NCBI RefSeq assembly: GCF_029433095.1
Contig: NZ_JARNTX010000001.1
Location: 992,001-1,056,000, forward strand
Direction: 5' to 3'
DNA length: 64,000 nt
DNA from: Hymenobacter sp. YC55
GTDB lineage: Bacteria > Bacteroidota > Bacteroidia > Cytophagales > Hymenobacteraceae
Shown: in pieces, positions 61,628 through 64,000 of the stretch
Layout of the letters: every line of letters starts with the position of its first letter
Position numbering within the stretch: position 1 is the first letter of the stretch
Notes under the pieces: model-generated
What the model saw: the letters and a program-made list of their open reading frames with translations, nothing else
What the model was told of the DNA's origin: nothing
The model's database searches: none
Program-made: the position numbers and the translations under genes

Positions 61628-63286
61628 CTAGTAGCCAGGGTTTTGTGGAAAGGAAGCAGCACCGCCCGCAGTGCGGTCAATTTGGTCTTGCGGAATAGGA
61701 CGCAGTTCGTGCTTGCCGGCTCTGATGTTTGCGGCGGCGTCGGGGTTGTAGAGTTTCACTCGCTCCACCAACAGACCCCACCGCTTTAAGTCAAACCAGC
61801 GGAACATCTCGCCCTGCAACTCCCGCTCCCGCTCTTCCATGATGAAGTCCATAGTCAGTTGGTTGGCGGTGATTTGCATGGCAGCTTCTTTGCCGGGGAA
61901 AGCAGCCCGCCGACGTACGGCGTTGATGAAAGGTAATGCTTCGGCAGCTTTGCCGCTTTTCAGCAACGCCTCTGCGGCAATCAGGTACGTTTCGGCCAGG
62001 CGGAACATCAGGAAGTCGCGGCTGCCGGGCTGGTACTGCAAGTCAGGGCGGAGCGGATCCAGAAACTTGGTGAGCGTCGGGAACAAGTTAGGCCGGTATA
62101 AGCTGGGTACCATCACTTGGTAAGGTTTTTTGGCCCGTTGTGCCAGTGGCATTTCATAGCCCGGCAAGTAGATGGCCGTGTCGCCTAATTTAAGAGTTAC
62201 CGATGGTTTCGACGTGTCGAAGAGGTTGGTGAACGTGCCGGGGTTGTTGCAGTAGTACACGGTTCGGTAGCTCTTTTGGTAGCGAGAATCGTTGACCCGG
62301 TCCTTGAACACCGTTTCCAGCATGTACGTCGTGGGCCGGAAGCGCCGGAAGGGGCGGCCAATGGTCACGTCGCGCTTCATTCCGGCCTGAACATCGTATT
62401 CCATCACGTAGTACAGGTGCGTCTCGTTGCCCACGCCATTGGTGGTAGGGTCGGAGGTGTACTGCGTCGCGAAAATCACTTCCTCGTTGATTTCCCCGGC
62501 GCCCTGCTGAAATACACTCGCGTAGTCGGGCAGCAGCCGGTACGAGTAGTTCTTGATGACGTTTTGGGCGTACGTAGCGGCTTTCGTGTAGTCGTCGGAA
62601 GCGGCGGCTACCGACGTGGCTTTGGTTAGGTACACCCGAGCCAGCAGGTGTTCACAGGCGCCTTTCGTTACCCGGCCGTATTCGGGAGTGGTGGCCGTCA
62701 GATCGGGCAGCGCCGATTCCAGGTCCTGCACAATGGCCGCGTATACCTCTTTGGCCGGCGTCCGGGTGGCTTCCTTGTTGGCGGTTATGTTCTGGTTTAG
62801 TACCAGCGGAATATCGCCGTACTGTTGCACCAACACAAAATAGTGGTGCGCCCGGAGCACTTTCACTTCCGCCACCCGCCGCTTTTTTACAGCTTCATCA
62901 AGGCCCGTCACGTTCGGCGCTTGGTCGATAACGGCGTTGGCCGTGTTGATGCCGATATAAAAAGCATTCCACACATCAATGATGGGCTGCGTACGGCTGT
63001 CGAGCTGGGTGGTGTACTGGTTTATGTACTTGTAGGTGCCATCCGAACCGAACGTGTAGGTATCGGTGCCGAACACGGTCAAGTTCATGCCGTTTTCCCG
63101 GCCGTAGAAGTCACGCAATGACGAGTACACGGCGCGCACGCCAGCTTCGAAACCGGCCGGCGTGGTAATATATTCGGCGCCAACTTGCGACACCACTTTT
63201 TCGTCGAGTAAGTCTTTGCAGGCCGTGGAGGCCAGCGAGAGCAGAACGGCTGCTACTATGGATTTGCTGTATGCGAAGGTCTTCAT
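61628..63286 (-). CDS. SusD/RagB-family surface glycan-binding lipoprotein, second locus
   Basis: A 552-residue lipoprotein with a lipobox ending STAC (Cys23). The SusD helical core is present: RVAEVKVLRAHHYFVLVQQY, ACEHLLARVYLTKATSVAAA, FRLAETYLIAAEALLKSGKA, and the C-terminal DFIMEERERELQGEMFRWFD and LRPIPQDQIDRTAGGAASFP. It lies 33 bases after the SusC gene and precedes the DUF1080 gene by 60 bases, so the four or five genes form one operon. It binds the glycan taken up by the adjacent SusC; substrate unknown. Confidence 0.92.
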   Translation of the reverse strand: MKTFAYSKSIVAAVLLSLASTACKDLLDEKVVSQVGAEYITTPAGFEAGVRAVYSSLRDFYGRENGMNLTVFGTDTYTFGSDGTYKYINQYTTQLDSRTQPIIDVWNAFYIGINTANAVIDQAPNVTGLDEAVKKRRVAEVKVLRAHHYFVLVQQYGDIPLVLNQNITANKEATRTPAKEVYAAIVQDLESALPDLTATTPEYGRVTKGACEHLLARVYLTKATSVAAASDDYTKAATYAQNVIKNYSYRLLPDYASVFQQGAGEINEEVIFATQYTSDPTTNGVGNETHLYYVMEYDVQAGMKRDVTIGRPFRRFRPTTYMLETVFKDRVNDSRYQKSYRTVYYCNNPGTFTNLFDTSKPSVTLKLGDTAIYLPGYEMPLAQRAKKPYQVMVPSLYRPNLFPTLTKFLDPLRPDLQYQPGSRDFLMFRLAETYLIAAEALLKSGKAAEALPFINAVRRRAAFPGKEAAMQITANQLTMDFIMEERERELQGEMFRWFDLKRWGLLVERVKLYNPDAAANIRAGKHELRPIPQDQIDRTAGGAASFPQNPGY

Positions 63287-63319
63287 GTCGTTCTAATTGA
63301 GAGTGCGGGCCTGAGAACC

Positions 63320-64000
63320 TTAGAATTTGGCGTTGAGGCCGAACGTGATTTGCCGAACCGAGGGAATCTGGTTGTTATTGACCACATCCGAGGTTTCGGG
63401 GTCGATGCCTTTATACTTCGAGCGGTATTCGGCGAAGATGAACGGCTGCTGAATGCTGGTGTACAAGCGCAACCCGCTAAGCTTTAAGCGTTGCACAATG
63501 CCCTGCCCGACGTTGTAGCCGAAGTTGATGTTGCGCACCTTCACAAAGGAGCCATCAAAGTATTGCAGCGTGGTGTTGTAGATCGGGAACTCCTGGTCTT
63601 TGTTGGGGCGCGGGAAGTCGTTGGTGGGGTTGTTTGGCGTCCAGTAGTTGATGTCCAGGTTGTTGTAGCGGCCCGCCAAGTTGTTGTTGGTGGTGTGAAA
63701 GTCGCTGCGGATCATGTTGCCGATGCGGGCGTAGATAAAGAACGACAAGTCGAAGCCCTTGAACTCGAAGCGGTTGGTAACGCCGCCCGCCCACTTCGGT
63801 ATCGTGGAGCCCAGAATAATCCGATCGTTGACGGCGTCGATTTTGCCGTCGCCATTCTGGTCTTTGATCTTGATCTGCCCAACCCGCTGACCAAAAGAAG
63901 CCGCATCCGATTCCTCGCCTAGCTGCCAAATGCCAATCTTCTCGTAGTCGTAATACACCTGTAGCGGCTGACCGATAAAGCGCTGGTTGCCAATGTCACT
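63320..64000 (-). CDS. SusC/RagA-family TonB-linked transporter, C-terminal part only
   Basis: The last 226 residues of a SusC-type receptor run off the window edge; the frame stays open to 64000, beginning SDIGNQRFIGQPLQVYYDYE. The segment GQIKIKDQNGDGKIDAVNDR, followed by GSTIPKWAGGVTNRFEFKGF, is the usual late-barrel Ca-like loop of the family, and it ends VRQITFGLNAKF with the aromatic C-terminus. It lies 33 bases upstream of the second SusD. The full gene must extend beyond the window. Confidence 0.92.
   Translation of the reverse strand, partial: SDIGNQRFIGQPLQVYYDYEKIGIWQLGEESDAASFGQRVGQIKIKDQNGDGKIDAVNDRIILGSTIPKWAGGVTNRFEFKGFDLSFFIYARIGNMIRSDFHTTNNNLAGRYNNLDINYWTPNNPTNDFPRPNKDQEFPIYNTTLQYFDGSFVKVRNINFGYNVGQGIVQRLKLSGLRLYTSIQQPFIFAEYRSKYKGIDPETSDVVNNNQIPSVRQITFGLNAKF

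Overview
This window looks like a chromosome segment of a Bacteroidota bacterium of the order Cytophagales, most likely Hymenobacter or a close relative. That placement is an inference. It rests on two SusC/SusD pairs, several secreted proteins with a C-terminal type IX secretion (T9SS) sorting domain, promoters of the TTTG/TAnnTTTG type (clearest before aconitase), weak Shine-Dalgarno sequences and moderately high GC. No rRNA or tRNA gene was recognised.

Layout. 1-6.6 kb: aconitase, an EamA transporter, a small carboxypeptidase-regulatory-domain protein, a frameshifted ATPase remnant, a DUF2459/TIGR02117 protein and a beta-carbonic anhydrase. 6.6-8.5 kb: an IS110-family insertion sequence whose 5' non-coding end is a candidate bridge RNA, next to a perfect 30-bp inverted repeat. 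8.5-25 kb: a T9SS subtilase, a LytS/LytTR-type two-component system behind a membrane protein, an alpha/beta hydrolase, a PQQ-type sugar dehydrogenase, a tandem pair of faintly ExbD-like membrane proteins, a TonB-dependent receptor, a universal stress protein, two GNAT acetyltransferases and two disordered small proteins. 25-32 kb: a multidomain secreted endonuclease I, a fasciclin protein, a GH5-like hydrolase and a galK-galT pair.

32.8-51.5 kb is an arabinan/arabinose utilization locus: SusC, SusD, secreted GH43, aldose 1-epimerase, araB-araD-araA, a sodium:solute symporter, GH51 arabinofuranosidase and a GH27 enzyme. The genes suggest this path: surface binding and cutting of arabinan, import of oligosaccharides, release of L-arabinose in the periplasm, Na+-coupled uptake, then isomerase, kinase and epimerase to D-xylulose 5-phosphate. 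Four copies of a palindrome close to ACACAAWCGWTTGTGT occur in this locus and were noticed nowhere else in the window. They suggest one LacI-like regulon whose regulator lies outside the window.

51.9-57 kb is a glycerol / glycerol-3-phosphate locus: a DeoR/GlpR-type repressor divergent from glpD-glpK-glpF. 57.1-64 kb (minus strand) holds a VOC protein and a second Sus-type operon (SusC, cut by the window edge, SusD, a double-DUF1080 protein, a Tat-exported Gfo/Idh/MocA oxidoreductase and a PmoA-like protein). This set fits the oxidative 3-keto-glycoside route of sugar cleavage, which is an inference. REP-like repeats sit at 41.1, 51.6, 54.5 and 57.05 kb.
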